A DNA stretch of 64,000 nt, taken from NCBI GenBank assembly GCA_002722885.1, contig PBNE01000006.1, positions 147,690 to 211,689 of the forward strand. Reading direction: 5' to 3'. The notes under the pieces are model-generated. The model was not told the DNA's origin. It saw only the letters and a list, made by a program, of their open reading frames with translations, and made no database searches. The stretch comes from Rhodospirillaceae bacterium. Lineage in GTDB: Bacteria; Pseudomonadota; Alphaproteobacteria; SP197. Of this stretch, positions 53,288 through 62,263 are shown piece after piece. The translations under genes and the position numbers were made by a program. How positions within the stretch are numbered: the stretch's first letter is position 1; every line of letters begins with the position of its first letter.

Positions 53288-54035
53288 TCGCGGAGATCTG
53301 GCGGCCGTAGTCGCCTTCCTTGCGGTGCACGCTGCGGCGATAGCTGAAGAAACGTGCGTCGTCGGCACAGGTGTCATGGCCGGTCCATGTGCAGGCGCTG
53401 ACACCCTCCTCGCGAAGGCGGTCGAGCAAGTAGCCCGCCAGGTCGAAGCGATGATGATCGGGTCGGTCCGAAGGTATGAAGTAGCAACCGTTAGCCGTGT
53501 TCTTGTCTGTGAAGCGAGCCAGAAACTCCGGACCGACCTCGTAAGACGCCTGTGCGATGCAGGGGCCGATCACGGCCACGATGCTTTTGCGCTGTGCGCC
53601 CAGGCCCTCCATAGCCTCGATCGTGGCATCGGTGACACCCCTGAAGGCGCCGCCCCAGCCGGCGTGGGCTGCGCCGATCACACCGCCGTCGGCGTCGGCA
53701 AACAGGACCGGTGCACAGTCGGCGGTGAGGACACCCAGCAGGATATCGGGTTGATCAGTGACCATCGCATCAGCTTTCCTACCACGGGCATCTTCAGGCT
53801 GTTTCACCTCGATGACATCAGCGCTGTGAATCTGGTGGAGCGTCGACAATCGCTCACTGCCGAGGCCAAATGTCTGGGCCACACGTCGGCGGTTCTCCAA
53901 AACATCATCTGACCTGTCATCAGAGCCCAGGCCGACATTGAGCGATGCGTAGATGCCGCCGCTCACCCCCTTCTGGCGCGTGAAGAAGCCGTGGCGGATA
54001 CCGGACAGGCCTGAGAGCTCGGACGCTTCGATCAT
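53262..54035 (-). CDS. pgeF: Peptidoglycan editing factor/polyphenol oxidase family (YfiH-like)
   Basis: A 257-aa protein with the family features GFFTRQKGVSGGIYASLNVG near residue 13, LHQIHSADV, the zinc-binding TADCAPVLFAD near residue 107 and AAHAGWGG, and IGPCIAQASYEV. In E. coli PgeF removes mis-incorporated L-Ser from peptidoglycan precursors; other members act on purine nucleosides. I chose ATG 54035, which overlaps the midA stop by 4 bp. It ends in a 26-bp overlap with the convergent nhaA. Confidence 0.92.
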   Translation of the reverse strand: MIEASELSGLSGIRHGFFTRQKGVSGGIYASLNVGLGSDDRSDDVLENRRRVAQTFGLGSERLSTLHQIHSADVIEVKQPEDARGRKADAMVTDQPDILLGVLTADCAPVLFADADGGVIGAAHAGWGGAFRGVTDATIEAMEGLGAQRKSIVAVIGPCIAQASYEVGPEFLARFTDKNTANGCYFIPSDRPDHHRFDLAGYLLDRLREEGVSACTWTGHDTCADDARFFSYRRSVHRKEGDYGRQISAIMLAEGDC

Positions 54036-55117
54036 GCTTGTGTGCCTCCAAACCCCTCGGGTCTCGGCCAGCCGGGCGCGGTGAGCGCCATGACACGAAA
54101 ATCCCTCCCCATCCCATCCGTGCTGACAAGCCTGTCGACGGCTGTGTCCAACTCGGTCGCTTGCTCCGGCGTCGCCTTCGCCTTGAGTGACCAAGCGCGC
54201 TGGATGATGCCCAGGCGTTGGAGAAACAAGCCCTGGCACACGGGGCCATGGGTAACCGCGCCGGCAGACCTGGTGTGCTGGGCAAAAGCCGAAAAATCGA
54301 CCGCAGATGCGAGGTCGGCCTCACCGGGATTGTCGAACCGGTCGGCGAAGCTGTGACTCCTGACGGCCTGAAAGGTGTCGACGAGCGGCAGGGCATCATC
54401 GGTGAAGTCGATCAGCAAGGCTGCACCACCATGGCGAACGATGTCCTCGGCAATGCGGGCTACTTGGACGTTGCGGCTGGGTGCAGCCTCGGCGACTTGA
54501 CCGGTCTTCCCGTCTGGCAGATCTTCCGTTAGCGAGGCGGTGGCAGGTTCGTCCGACAGGCGGGCCTGCAGCCTGTCATCGACAACGTCAACCATCCTCT
54601 CCCGCCAGCCCTGTGGCGTGGCGACGAGTTGACGGATCGGCAGGGCATCGAAGAACTCGTTGGCGATGACGATCCTGGGGGTGTCACCGGGTACATCTTC
54701 AAGCCTGTCATGCCAATGCACCGCGCGGTCCCCGAGGGTCGCGTTCTGGCGCTTCCGCAGTGTCGGACTCGCTTCGACGAGATGCACGTCGAAGGGGGCA
54801 TGGGCCTTTGTTGCGCTTTCGATGGCGCGCAAGGCATCGGCCATCAGGGTGCCCCGCCCGGGGCCCAGCTCAACCAGCTTTGCCGGGCTGGGTTCGCCGG
54901 CCTGCATCCAGAGCATCAGGGCCCACAGGCCGATCAGCTCGCCGAACATCTGGCTGATTTCAGGGGCGGTAATGAAATCGCCCGGAGCACCAAACGGGTC
55001 GCGTGTTGTGTAGTAGCCGTGCTCTGGGTCCAGCAGGCAGGCGGTCATATAGTCTTCGATCGTCAGGGGGCCATTCTGCGCGATGCGTTCGGCCAGCTTC
55101 ACCGCAAGCGTGTTCAC
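54032..55117 (-). CDS. MidA/NDUFAF7 family SAM-dependent methyltransferase
   Basis: A 361-aa class I methyltransferase of the family whose human member NDUFAF7 methylates an arginine of complex I. Diagnostic parts are GPLTIEDYMTACLLDPEHGYYTTRDPFG at the N-terminus, DFITAPEISQMFGE, LVELGPGRGTLMADALR near residue 82 and IVIANEFFDALPI near residue 148. The start is GTG 55117 overlapping the lgt stop (GTGA). The lgt-midA-pgeF order is standard in alphaproteobacteria. Confidence 0.92.
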   Translation of the reverse strand: MNTLAVKLAERIAQNGPLTIEDYMTACLLDPEHGYYTTRDPFGAPGDFITAPEISQMFGELIGLWALMLWMQAGEPSPAKLVELGPGRGTLMADALRAIESATKAHAPFDVHLVEASPTLRKRQNATLGDRAVHWHDRLEDVPGDTPRIVIANEFFDALPIRQLVATPQGWRERMVDVVDDRLQARLSDEPATASLTEDLPDGKTGQVAEAAPSRNVQVARIAEDIVRHGGAALLIDFTDDALPLVDTFQAVRSHSFADRFDNPGEADLASAVDFSAFAQHTRSAGAVTHGPVCQGLFLQRLGIIQRAWSLKAKATPEQATELDTAVDRLVSTDGMGRDFRVMALTAPGWPRPEGFGGTQA

Positions 55118-55953
55118 GCCTTCTTGTTTTTCTTGGGCCAGGCTTTGGCCGGGGGCTTGGGCTCAAGCATCGGTTTAGCCCAGACCAAAAGGGCGATGCC
55201 TGCCAGGGTCATCGGAACAGAAAGAAGCTGGCCCATGGTGATGCCCTGCATGATGAAACCGAGATGCGCATCGGGTTCGCGGAAGAACTCTGCGATACTT
55301 CGGGTCACGCCATAGCCGATCAGAAAGAGGCCGGAGATAGCTCCGGGGCGCTGTTTCAGGGGCGTCCGCGACCAGATAAACCAAAGAATGACAAACAACA
55401 AAAGACCTTCCAGACCCGCCTCATAGAGCTGGCTGGGGTGGCGCGGCGTTTCGGGATCGCGCGGGAACAGCATGGCCCAAGGGACGTCGCTGGGCCTGCC
55501 GAAAAGCTCGCCATTGATGAAGTTGGCCAGCCTGCCAAACAAGAGCCCGATCGGGGCCACGCAGGCGATGATGTCACCCAGGGCCAGCATCGGCACTTTG
55601 CGTTGCCTGGCAAAGAGGACGACTATCAGCGCCACGCCCAGCATACCGCCATGGAACGACATGCCGCCCTGCCAGACATAGAGGGCTTCAGCGGGATGAG
55701 CGAGGAAGTAGTCGGCCTGGTAGAAAACGACGTAGCCCAGACGACCGCCCAGAACGATGCCCAGGGTCGCCCACAGCAGGAAATCGTCCAGCATCTTGCG
55801 CGAAATGCTGCCGGGTGAGGTGTCGGAGAGCTTCAGGGCGTATCGCCAGCCCAGCAGGATCCCTGCGATGTAGGCCAGAGCGTACCAGCGAATGGCAAAG
55901 GGGCCGATTTCAACCAGCGTGGGATCGATCGAAGGGAAGGCGATGACGTACAT
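55114..55953 (-). CDS. lgt: Prolipoprotein diacylglyceryl transferase
   Basis: A 279-aa inner-membrane enzyme that attaches diacylglycerol to the lipobox cysteine of prelipoproteins, the first step of lipoprotein maturation. It has seven or so helices, the GGMSFHGGMLG motif and the family signature GRLANFINGELFGRPSDVPW near residue 145. The N-terminus is FPSIDPTLVEIGPFAIRWYAL. ATG 55953 gives the normal length. The C-terminus is rich in Pro and Lys. Confidence 0.95.
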   Translation of the reverse strand: MYVIAFPSIDPTLVEIGPFAIRWYALAYIAGILLGWRYALKLSDTSPGSISRKMLDDFLLWATLGIVLGGRLGYVVFYQADYFLAHPAEALYVWQGGMSFHGGMLGVALIVVLFARQRKVPMLALGDIIACVAPIGLLFGRLANFINGELFGRPSDVPWAMLFPRDPETPRHPSQLYEAGLEGLLLFVILWFIWSRTPLKQRPGAISGLFLIGYGVTRSIAEFFREPDAHLGFIMQGITMGQLLSVPMTLAGIALLVWAKPMLEPKPPAKAWPKKNKKA

Positions 55954-56083
55954 CCGTGAAGGCCCGGTGTGATGGCGGGACCATATGGTGCAGTCCGGCA
56001 GGCGTCCACTGTTGCGCCTGCCACAAATCGTCGCCATATCGCGTCTGTGGCGTCACACACGACGCAAGTGAAGGAGATCTGCA

Positions 56084-56467
56084 ATGCAGACCGACAACAA
56101 GTTTCTGGACGACATGGTCAAGATGATGTCCGGCGCGATGAGCGCTGCCGGCGGTATGAAGGATGAGGTCGAGGCGAGGATGCGTCAGAACATGGAAGGG
56201 TTCTTCACCCGCATGGACTTTGTCCGCCGTGAGGAGTTCGAGGTCGTGCGCGACATGACTGCTCTGGCCCGCCAGGAAAATGAGCGCCTGGCTGCCCGCG
56301 TGGCCGAGCTTGAAGCGCAATTGTCCGGCAAGGCTAAGGCTCCAAAAGCCAGGGCGGCCAAGGCTGCACCGGCCAAGAAAGCTGGCGTCAAGAAGGCCCC
56401 GGCCAAGAATGCGTATGCGAAGAAGCCGATACCCAAGAAGCCCGCAGCGAAGAAGTCTTCGAGCTAA
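56084..56467 (+). CDS. ubiK: UbiK/BMFP-type accessory factor with Lys/Ala-rich tail
   Basis: A 127-aa protein. Residues 1-80 fit the UbiK (YqiC) family: an amphipathic N-terminal helix (FLDDMVKMMSGAMSAAGG) and a coiled-coil (REEFEVVRDMTALARQENERLAARVAELEAQL) that trimerises. UbiK helps the ubiquinone biosynthesis complex at the membrane. Residues 80-127 form a Lys/Ala/Pro-rich tail (AKAAPAKKAGVKKAPAK) like histone H1, probably disordered. It is divergent from lgt and has GAAGGAG upstream. Confidence 0.85.
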   Translation: MQTDNKFLDDMVKMMSGAMSAAGGMKDEVEARMRQNMEGFFTRMDFVRREEFEVVRDMTALARQENERLAARVAELEAQLSGKAKAPKARAAKAAPAKKAGVKKAPAKNAYAKKPIPKKPAAKKSSS

Positions 56468-56525
56468 CGGAGACGACGTGCGCATGCCTTGCCACAGCCC
56501 GGTGGCTTTGGCAGGGTGAGGCGAT

Positions 56526-57089
56526 ATGAGCCGGGTCCGTACCCGGATGATCGCTGCCCCGTGCGCCCGATTTGGTGAACCAGCCTTGACCGACCTTCAG
56601 GAACACGACGACGCACCGGACCAACACCCGTTGGATCCGATCCAGCGCTTTCTGGCCTACAACGGCTGGGATCATGAACGCGTCAACGACAACGAGCTGA
56701 CCGTCGAAATCGGTGGTCGCTGGTGCGCGTACCGCATCTGGTTCGGCTGGGAAGGTGAACTGCAGTCGGTGATGATGTCGTGCGCCTTCGACATGCGTGT
56801 GCCCGAAAAGAAGCTCACGGCTGTCCATTCGCTTCTGGCCTATGTGAACGAACGGCTCTGGGTCGGTCATTTCGACGTCTTTACCGATGAGTCCGTGCCC
56901 ACCTACAGGCACGCTCTGCTGCTGGGCGGTCAGGACTTCCCGCACGACGAACAGCTCGCCGACCTCCTGGACATCACGATCTCGGAGTGTGAGCGCTTCT
57001 ACCCAGCGTTCCAATACGTGATCCGGGGCGGCAAATCAGCCTCCGAAGCTGTTCAGGCGGCGATCATCGATCCGATCGGCGAGGCCTGA
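56526..57089 (+). CDS. YbjN-domain protein
   Basis: A 187-aa protein with the YbjN fold: NPLDPIQRF-like start of the domain, WDHERVNDNELTVEIGGRWCAYRIWF and VPEKKLTAVHSLLAYVNERLWVGHFDV, all typical of the alphaproteobacterial YbjN family that resembles type III secretion chaperones. Its function is unknown. The start may be ATG 56526 or the TTG at 56586 (LTDLQEHDD), which gives a more usual N-terminus. It lies 3 bp before proC, a conserved pairing. Confidence 0.85.
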   Translation: MSRVRTRMIAAPCARFGEPALTDLQEHDDAPDQHPLDPIQRFLAYNGWDHERVNDNELTVEIGGRWCAYRIWFGWEGELQSVMMSCAFDMRVPEKKLTAVHSLLAYVNERLWVGHFDVFTDESVPTYRHALLLGGQDFPHDEQLADLLDITISECERFYPAFQYVIRGGKSASEAVQAAIIDPIGEA

Positions 57090-57092
57090 GCG

Positions 57093-57914
57093 ATGGCTGA
57101 CGCGACCCCCATCCTCCTGGTCGGGTGTGGCAAGATGGGCGGTGCCATGTTGGCTGGCTGGCTTGATCAGGGCATCGAACCGTCTGCCGTCGTGGCCGTC
57201 GAACCTTCCGACACCCTGGCCGCTGAGCTTCGCAGCTGCCACGGAATCACTGTGGCGTCAGGCGCTGTCGACATTCCCGGGGGATTCGTGCCCTCCACCG
57301 TCATCTTCGCGGTGAAGCCGCAGATGATGGATGATGCGGTGCCCGACTATGCGGGATTCGTCGAATCCGGTGCACTTGTGCTTTCGATTGCCGCAGGCAA
57401 GACGATTGGCTACTTCGAAGATCACTTTTGCGCATCCAGCGCTGTCGTACGCACCATGCCGAACACGCCGGCTGCCGTGGGACGCGGGATCACGGCGTTG
57501 GTGGCAAACAGCCATGTATCGTCTGAGCAGAAGGCCGCTGCGGAATCCCTTCTGACGGCTGTGGGCGAGACGGTCTGGCTCGATGATGAGGCCATGATGG
57601 ATGCGGTGACAGCGGTGTCCGGTGGCGGCCCGGCCTATGTCTTCCTGCTGATCGAATCCATGACCAACGCCGGCGTTGCTGCCGGATTGCCGCTGGATGT
57701 ATCGGCACGTCTGGCGCATGCCACAGTCACTGGCGCGGGCGAACTCGCACGCCAGGCCGACGAACCGCCGTCTCAGCTTCGCCAGAACGTCACGAGCCCC
57801 GGCGGAACAACCCTGGAAGCGCTCAACGTTCTGATGGCCGAGGACGGCATGCAGGATCTGTTCGACCGGGCCATAGCAGCGGCGACACGACGGTCCCGCG
57901 AATTGGCGGGTTGA
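57093..57914 (+). CDS. proC: Pyrroline-5-carboxylate reductase
   Basis: A 273-aa enzyme for the last step of proline synthesis. It has the dinucleotide-binding LLVGCGKMGGAML at the N-terminus, the family sequence VRTMPNTPAAVGRGITAL near residue 115, VTAVSGGGPAYVFLLIESM near residue 170, and TSPGGTTLEAL near residue 230. The length is normal. It follows the YbjN-domain gene by 3 bp. Confidence 0.95.
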   Translation: MADATPILLVGCGKMGGAMLAGWLDQGIEPSAVVAVEPSDTLAAELRSCHGITVASGAVDIPGGFVPSTVIFAVKPQMMDDAVPDYAGFVESGALVLSIAAGKTIGYFEDHFCASSAVVRTMPNTPAAVGRGITALVANSHVSSEQKAAAESLLTAVGETVWLDDEAMMDAVTAVSGGGPAYVFLLIESMTNAGVAAGLPLDVSARLAHATVTGAGELARQADEPPSQLRQNVTSPGGTTLEALNVLMAEDGMQDLFDRAIAAATRRSRELAG

Positions 57915-57962
57915 ACCGGGCCGGCGATTTCCGAGGGGGCGCAACCGAACGAGAGAGTCCTG

Positions 57963-58586
57963 ATGGCCAAGAAGACCGACATACCGAAAAAGGCGCTTGA
58001 GGCAGCCCTGGATCTGGCCGCGACCGTGGGGTGGCGCGATGTCACCATGCGCGACATTGCAGATCAGGCCGGCGTCTCGCTGGTTGAGTTGCGCGATGCT
58101 TATGGTTCGAAGGAGGCCCTCGTCGACGCCTTTGTCGCCGGGATCGATGCGGAGGTTCTGGCCGGGGACAACGCTGATCTGGCTGATGAATCGGTCAGGG
58201 ACCGCCTGTTCGATGTGATGATGCGCCGCTTCGATGCGTTATCCCCCCACAAACAGGCCGTAGGCTCCATCGTGATGGCGGCAACCTGCGAGCCCGGCGC
58301 CGCTCTGGCCGGAGCCTGTCGCCTAGTCGGATCCATGCGCTGGATGCTCGAGGCTGCGGGGGTCGACAGCTCCGGGTTGGCCGGACGTCTCAGGGCCAAG
58401 GGGCTGACTGCGATCCATGTCGACGTCATGCTGACCTGGATGAAAGACGACAGCGAGGACATGGCCGCAACGATGGCTGCGCTCGACAAGCGCCTGGATC
58501 AGGCCGAGCAGATGATGAACTCGTTGTGCCGTTTCGCGCGTGCCTCGCGGGCGTCCGGTCCCGAAGATGCCGGCGAGGCGGCATGA
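57963..58586 (+). CDS. TetR-like regulator (COQ9-like C-terminal region possible)
   Basis: A 207-aa protein whose N-terminal 50 residues form a TetR helix-turn-helix ([34 protein letters not shown]). The rest is helical; [22 protein letters not shown] resembles the RpsU-divergent COQ9-like family of alphaproteobacteria, so a ubiquinone link is an alternative to a plain repressor. It overlaps csaA by ATGA. Confidence 0.82.
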   Translation: MAKKTDIPKKALEAALDLAATVGWRDVTMRDIADQAGVSLVELRDAYGSKEALVDAFVAGIDAEVLAGDNADLADESVRDRLFDVMMRRFDALSPHKQAVGSIVMAATCEPGAALAGACRLVGSMRWMLEAAGVDSSGLAGRLRAKGLTAIHVDVMLTWMKDDSEDMAATMAALDKRLDQAEQMMNSLCRFARASRASGPEDAGEAA

Positions 58587-58936
58587 GCAACGACGATCAG
58601 TCACCTCTGACGTTTGATGAGTTTCTGAGGGTCGACATTCGCGTCGGGACCATCGTCCGTGCCGAAGAGTTTCCGGAGGCACGCAAGCCGGCATTCAAGC
58701 TCTGGATCGACTTCGGTGACGAGATCGGAACGCGCAAAACATCAGCCCAGATCACCAGGCACTACGATCTTGAGACCTTGCCGGGCCGGCAGGTCGCTGC
58801 CGTCGTGAACTTCCCGCCACGGCAGATCGGACCCGTGATGTCGGAAGTTCTCACGCTGGGTTTTCCCGATGAGGACGGTGAAGTGGTGCTATTGGCGCCG
58901 GGTCACAAGGTGCCGAACGGTGGACGTCTCTACTAG
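58583..58936 (+). CDS. csaA: CsaA-type tRNA-binding domain chaperone
   Basis: A 117-aa stand-alone EMAP/tRNA-binding OB-fold protein like Csa[36 protein letters not shown] and later [23 protein letters not shown]. CsaA dimers act as export-related chaperones in Bacillus and bind tRNA-like RNA. ATG 58583 overlaps the TetR-like stop by 4 bp; the ORF-track start is within that gene. It converges with the histidine kinase, overlapping by 4 bp. Confidence 0.92.
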   Translation: MSNDDQSPLTFDEFLRVDIRVGTIVRAEEFPEARKPAFKLWIDFGDEIGTRKTSAQITRHYDLETLPGRQVAAVVNFPPRQIGPVMSEVLTLGFPDEDGEVVLLAPGHKVPNGGRLY

Positions 58937-60234
58937 ACCGGCAGCATAATCCTGCTGCGCAAGCCGCCAGAGGGCGACTCACCCAGCGTGATATCGCCGC
59001 CATGACTTCGCACGATGTCGCGAGCGATGGTGAGGCCCAGGCCGCCGCCTCCGCGATTGGGGTCACGTGACGTATCGAGGCGTACGAATGGCTGGAATGC
59101 TTCATTTCGTTGATCCTCGGGAATGCCTGGACCGTCGTCGTCGATGGTGATGGTAATCGCCGAGGCCGAGGATTCGGCTGCGATTGCGACCGCGGTGCCG
59201 TAGCGGCAGGCGTTGTCCATGAGATTCGTCAGACAGCGCTTCAGGGCATTTGGCCGGCCCATGAAGACGATGGCGCCGGTGAGGCTCAGATCGACCTCCG
59301 CTGGGGCACTGTCGGCCACATCACGCAGGATCAGCGCGAGATCCATATCCTGAGGCTGTTCCTCGCCTTCGCCGCGTGCGAAGGCGAGATAAACCTCGAT
59401 CATGTGTTCCATGTCCTCGATGTCGGATTTCAGGCTGGCGACATCGTCGTTGTCTCCCAGTAACGCCAGCTCCAGCTTCATCCGCGTCAGCGGTGTCCTG
59501 AGATCGTGGCTCACGCCCGCCAGCATCAAGGTACGCTGTTCGAGCTGGCGCTGAATGCGCTCGCGCATGGACAGGAATGCCTGAGACGCCTGTCTGACTT
59601 CACGCGCTCCTGAGGCCTTGAACTCAACATCCACAACGCCTTTGCCGAAGCTGTCGGCTGCCCTTGCCAGCCTGCGGATCGGGCGGATTTGCTGGCGCAC
59701 GAAATAGGCTGCGATCAGAGCCAGGACAAACGACGTTCCGATCATCCAGAAGACAAAGATGGCTGTGGTCCGGCTGCGCATGTTGCGCATCGGAACATAG
59801 ACATCCAGCACGCCGTCCTGAAGCTGGACACTGATCAGTGCGCGGTCGTCCGGGGCTTCCGTGTCGATGATGTGTGGCAGACGCACACGCTGGTCCATGG
59901 CCTGGTTCAACAGGCGCTCCACACGGCTGTGGCCGGGTTCCGGCAGCGGATCCGGTAGAGAGGTCTCGGCGTGGAAGCGGGCGTCGAGGCCCAGTGGAAC
60001 ACGGCTCAGGCGGATCACCAGGCTGCGCTGGTCTTCGACATCGTAGCTATTCATCATCCAGATCAGCGTCGCGATGTCGCCTGCTACGGCATTGGTCAGG
60101 TGGCGCGTCACATTTTCCCAGTGACGTTCGTAGAACACGATGGCCAGCACGATCTGAAGCACCACCATGGGCGTCAGCACGATCAGCAGAGACCGACCGA
60201 AGATCGAGCGTGGAAGGAACTGTTTGAAGCGCAC
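58933..60234 (-). CDS. EnvZ-like sensor histidine kinase
   Basis: A 433-aa membrane kinase: first helix at about residues 15-35, a periplasmic sensor of ~115 residues, second helix near 155-178, HAMP to about 230, then the H-box [18 protein letters not shown]-box [10 protein letters not shown], and G-boxes [11 protein letters not shown] and [12 protein letters not shown]. It would autophosphorylate at His and pass phosphate to the OmpR-like regulator encoded two genes upstream. The start is GTG 60234, and a methyltransferase gene lies between it and its regulator, which is unusual. Confidence 0.93.
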   Translation of the reverse strand: MRFKQFLPRSIFGRSLLIVLTPMVVLQIVLAIVFYERHWENVTRHLTNAVAGDIATLIWMMNSYDVEDQRSLVIRLSRVPLGLDARFHAETSLPDPLPEPGHSRVERLLNQAMDQRVRLPHIIDTEAPDDRALISVQLQDGVLDVYVPMRNMRSRTTAIFVFWMIGTSFVLALIAAYFVRQQIRPIRRLARAADSFGKGVVDVEFKASGAREVRQASQAFLSMRERIQRQLEQRTLMLAGVSHDLRTPLTRMKLELALLGDNDDVASLKSDIEDMEHMIEVYLAFARGEGEEQPQDMDLALILRDVADSAPAEVDLSLTGAIVFMGRPNALKRCLTNLMDNACRYGTAVAIAAESSASAITITIDDDGPGIPEDQRNEAFQPFVRLDTSRDPNRGGGGLGLTIARDIVRSHGGDITLGESPSGGLRSRIMLPV

Positions 60235-60246
60235 GGGCTGTCGTTC

Positions 60247-60975
60247 TCAGATGCGCCGCGCCAGCAGTTTCAGGCCGCGGTTGAAGGTCAGACGCAGACG
60301 GATACGGTCAAAGCCGTGCCGCTCGAGCATGGTGCGGATGTTGCCGGGCGAAAAGTAGAGCTTGTGATCCGGTGCACCAAAATCGCGCCAGGACGAAGTC
60401 GGCCCCTTGCCTTCATACTCGCGTAGGGCTGGTGTGGTCAGGAAGAAGGCTGCACCCGGAACCATCACCTGCCGGATACGATCGAGGAACGCGTTTGTTT
60501 CGACGACATGTTCGATCACTTCGGAGCAATAAACCCCATGGAAGCTTTCGGGCTCAAGGCCGACCTCTTCAAAGGCACCGGTCAGGAATGTTCCGGCGGG
60601 GTAGCGACGTGATGCCTCGTCCGCCAGAACCGGATTGATCTCGATACCGGTGGCGTCCAGCCCCACTTCGACTCCGGCAGCAACCAGGCAGCCGATGTTC
60701 GAACCGACATCGAGCAGACGCGGCCCCGGCATGTGGCGCTTGAGCTTGCGCACACGTTTGCGCGACCGCCGCATCTTGCTGTCGAGCTTCTTGAGATAGC
60801 CGTCGATGTAGGACTGACCGACTTCGGGGCTCTGAACCTCAACGGCCTCATCGAAACTCGGCATCGGGGAAAGCCAGGCGAAGCTGCATGCAGGGCACTT
60901 GACCCAGCGATGCGGCGGCTGTTCGACCAGAAGCCCGGCGTCGGTGCAGCCGCAAACCTGGCAGGGGTCACTCAT
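60247..60975 (-). CDS. Class I SAM-dependent methyltransferase with N-terminal zinc ribbon
   Basis: A 242-aa protein. The first ~30 residues have CQVCGC and CPAC, a small zinc-binding knuckle; then comes a methyltransferase domain with motif I LLDVGSNIGCLVAAG near residue 90, acidic motif II GIEINP and VYCSEVIEHV. This layout is shared with many small-molecule or sugar methyltransferases. Its ATG overlaps the response-regulator stop by 4 bp, and it precedes the histidine kinase by 12 bp, so it is embedded in the two-component operon. Its target is unknown. Confidence 0.85.
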   Translation of the reverse strand: MSDPCQVCGCTDAGLLVEQPPHRWVKCPACSFAWLSPMPSFDEAVEVQSPEVGQSYIDGYLKKLDSKMRRSRKRVRKLKRHMPGPRLLDVGSNIGCLVAAGVEVGLDATGIEINPVLADEASRRYPAGTFLTGAFEEVGLEPESFHGVYCSEVIEHVVETNAFLDRIRQVMVPGAAFFLTTPALREYEGKGPTSSWRDFGAPDHKLYFSPGNIRTMLERHGFDRIRLRLTFNRGLKLLARRI

Positions 60976-61658
60976 GGTGTGTTCTCCGTCCGCAAGACAT
61001 AACCCTCACCCCAGACTGTCTGGAGATAGCGGGGTGCGCGCGCCTCGTCCTCGATTTTGCGCCTCAATCGGGTGACCTGCACGTCGATGGTCCGTTCACC
61101 AGACCCGCTCTGCTGCGACAGCCGCATGCGCGAAACGGTGGTGCCGGGATTGTGCGCAAACACCCGCAACAGCGCTGCTTCGCGAGATGTCAGAGGCACT
61201 ACTTCGCCGTCGCGCGTCAGTTCCATTCGTTCGACATCGAAGCGAAAGGGACCGAACTGGGCCACCGCGGCGGGTGGCCCTGCCGTGGCGTTGCGACGAA
61301 GGACACTGCGGATGCGCAGGACAAGCTCGCGCGGTTCGAACGGTTTGGGCATGTAGTCGTCCGCACCGCTCTCAAGTCCGGCAATACGGTCGTCGCCTTC
61401 ACCACGCGCGGTCAACATGATCACCGGAACGCCGGCGCGATCGCGGATGCGTTGCGTGAAGCTCATGCCATCCTCTCCAGGCATCATGACATCGACGATC
61501 ATCAGATCGAAGGAAAGGCTCTGGAGTTTGGCTTCGGCATCGGCGGCGTCCTCGGCTGTGCTGACCAGAAAACCGTTTTCCATCAGGTACTTCTGGAGGA
61601 GCTGGCGAAGGCGCCGATCGTCATCGACGATCAGGATATGAGGATCGCCCGGGTTCAT
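60972..61658 (-). CDS. OmpR-family response regulator
   Basis: A 228-aa regulator with a receiver domain (acidic pocket IVDDDRR at residues 10-16, phospho-acceptor in MIVDVMMPG near residue 56, VIMLTARG with the switch Thr, and a Lys near 106) and a winged-helix DNA-binding domain (LTSREAALLRVFAHNPG, RTIDVQVTRLRRKIE). It is the partner of the EnvZ-like kinase. It overlaps the MarR gene and the methyltransferase gene by 4 bp each. Confidence 0.94.
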   Translation of the reverse strand: MNPGDPHILIVDDDRRLRQLLQKYLMENGFLVSTAEDAADAEAKLQSLSFDLMIVDVMMPGEDGMSFTQRIRDRAGVPVIMLTARGEGDDRIAGLESGADDYMPKPFEPRELVLRIRSVLRRNATAGPPAAVAQFGPFRFDVERMELTRDGEVVPLTSREAALLRVFAHNPGTTVSRMRLSQQSGSGERTIDVQVTRLRRKIEDEARAPRYLQTVWGEGYVLRTENTP

Positions 61659-62149
61659 GTACGTGGTCTCGGCCGGGCCAGACGCTCCCGGTCTTCATCA
61701 TCCACCATGCCGGTCAGGACGCGGCGGTAACCGGCGACCGCCTCGGCACCGGCTTCCCGGTATGTGCGGGCGATGCGAGCTCGCTGATCTTCCGTCAGGC
61801 ACGCTTCGAGATCAGCGCCGGTTTCGGTGAGATAGAGCAGACGGTGTCGGCGATCCTCCACACCCTGCCGTTGGTCGATGAAGCCCTTGTTCACGAGCTG
61901 GCGCAGGACCCGCGCCAGGCTTTGTTTGGTAATTTTCAGGATCGCCAGCAATTCCTTGACGGTGATGCCGGGATGGCGACCGACAAAGTAGATCACCCGG
62001 TGGTGGGCGCGGCCGAAGCCGTATTCGGCCAGAATCGCATCAGGCCTGGCGGTAAAATCGCGATAGGCAAAAAACAGCATCTCGATACCCTCGCGCAGTT
62101 CATCGTCGCGAAGGAAGAGTGGATTGGGTCCGGGATTTACGTCAGCCAT
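61655..62149 (-). CDS. MarR family transcriptional regulator
   Basis: A 164-aa winged-helix regulator: dimer helices at both ends and the DNA-binding core GITVKELLAILKITKQSLARVLRQLVNKGFI with the wing QRQGVEDRRHRLLYLTETG. I chose ATG 62149 (MADVNPG). It heads an operon with the response regulator and kinase and is divergent from ilvE, an arrangement common in Rhodospirillales. Two dyads in the 114-bp intergenic region could be its operators. Confidence 0.92.
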   Translation of the reverse strand: MADVNPGPNPLFLRDDELREGIEMLFFAYRDFTARPDAILAEYGFGRAHHRVIYFVGRHPGITVKELLAILKITKQSLARVLRQLVNKGFIDQRQGVEDRRHRLLYLTETGADLEACLTEDQRARIARTYREAGAEAVAGYRRVLTGMVDDEDRERLARPRPRT

Positions 62150-62162
62150 ATTGACATATATG
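62147..62162. promoter_or_regulatory. AT-rich dyad over the marR start, possible MarR operator
   Basis: CATAT and ATATG flank a 6-bp spacer, in a sequence that also contains a perfect TTGACA (62151-62156) that could be the -35 box for ilvE, though no good -10 follows. The site overlaps the marR start codon. Autoregulation is inference. Confidence 0.35.
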
Positions 62163-62168
62163 CCTCCC

Positions 62169-62189
62169 ACTGTTACCCAACGCAACAGT
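62169..62189. promoter_or_regulatory. 6-bp perfect dyad in the marR-ilvE region
   Basis: ACTGTT and AACAGT are exact inverted repeats with a 9-bp spacer, seven bases from the first dyad. Two symmetric sites between divergent regulator and biosynthetic genes suggest protein binding. No known consensus is claimed. Confidence 0.35.
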
Positions 62190-62263
62190 TTTGAGTTCCT
62201 GAACGCGCTAAGGCGCCGTGTTCACCATGCGACTCGATGCCGACGTCGCAACGGAGACCCACC

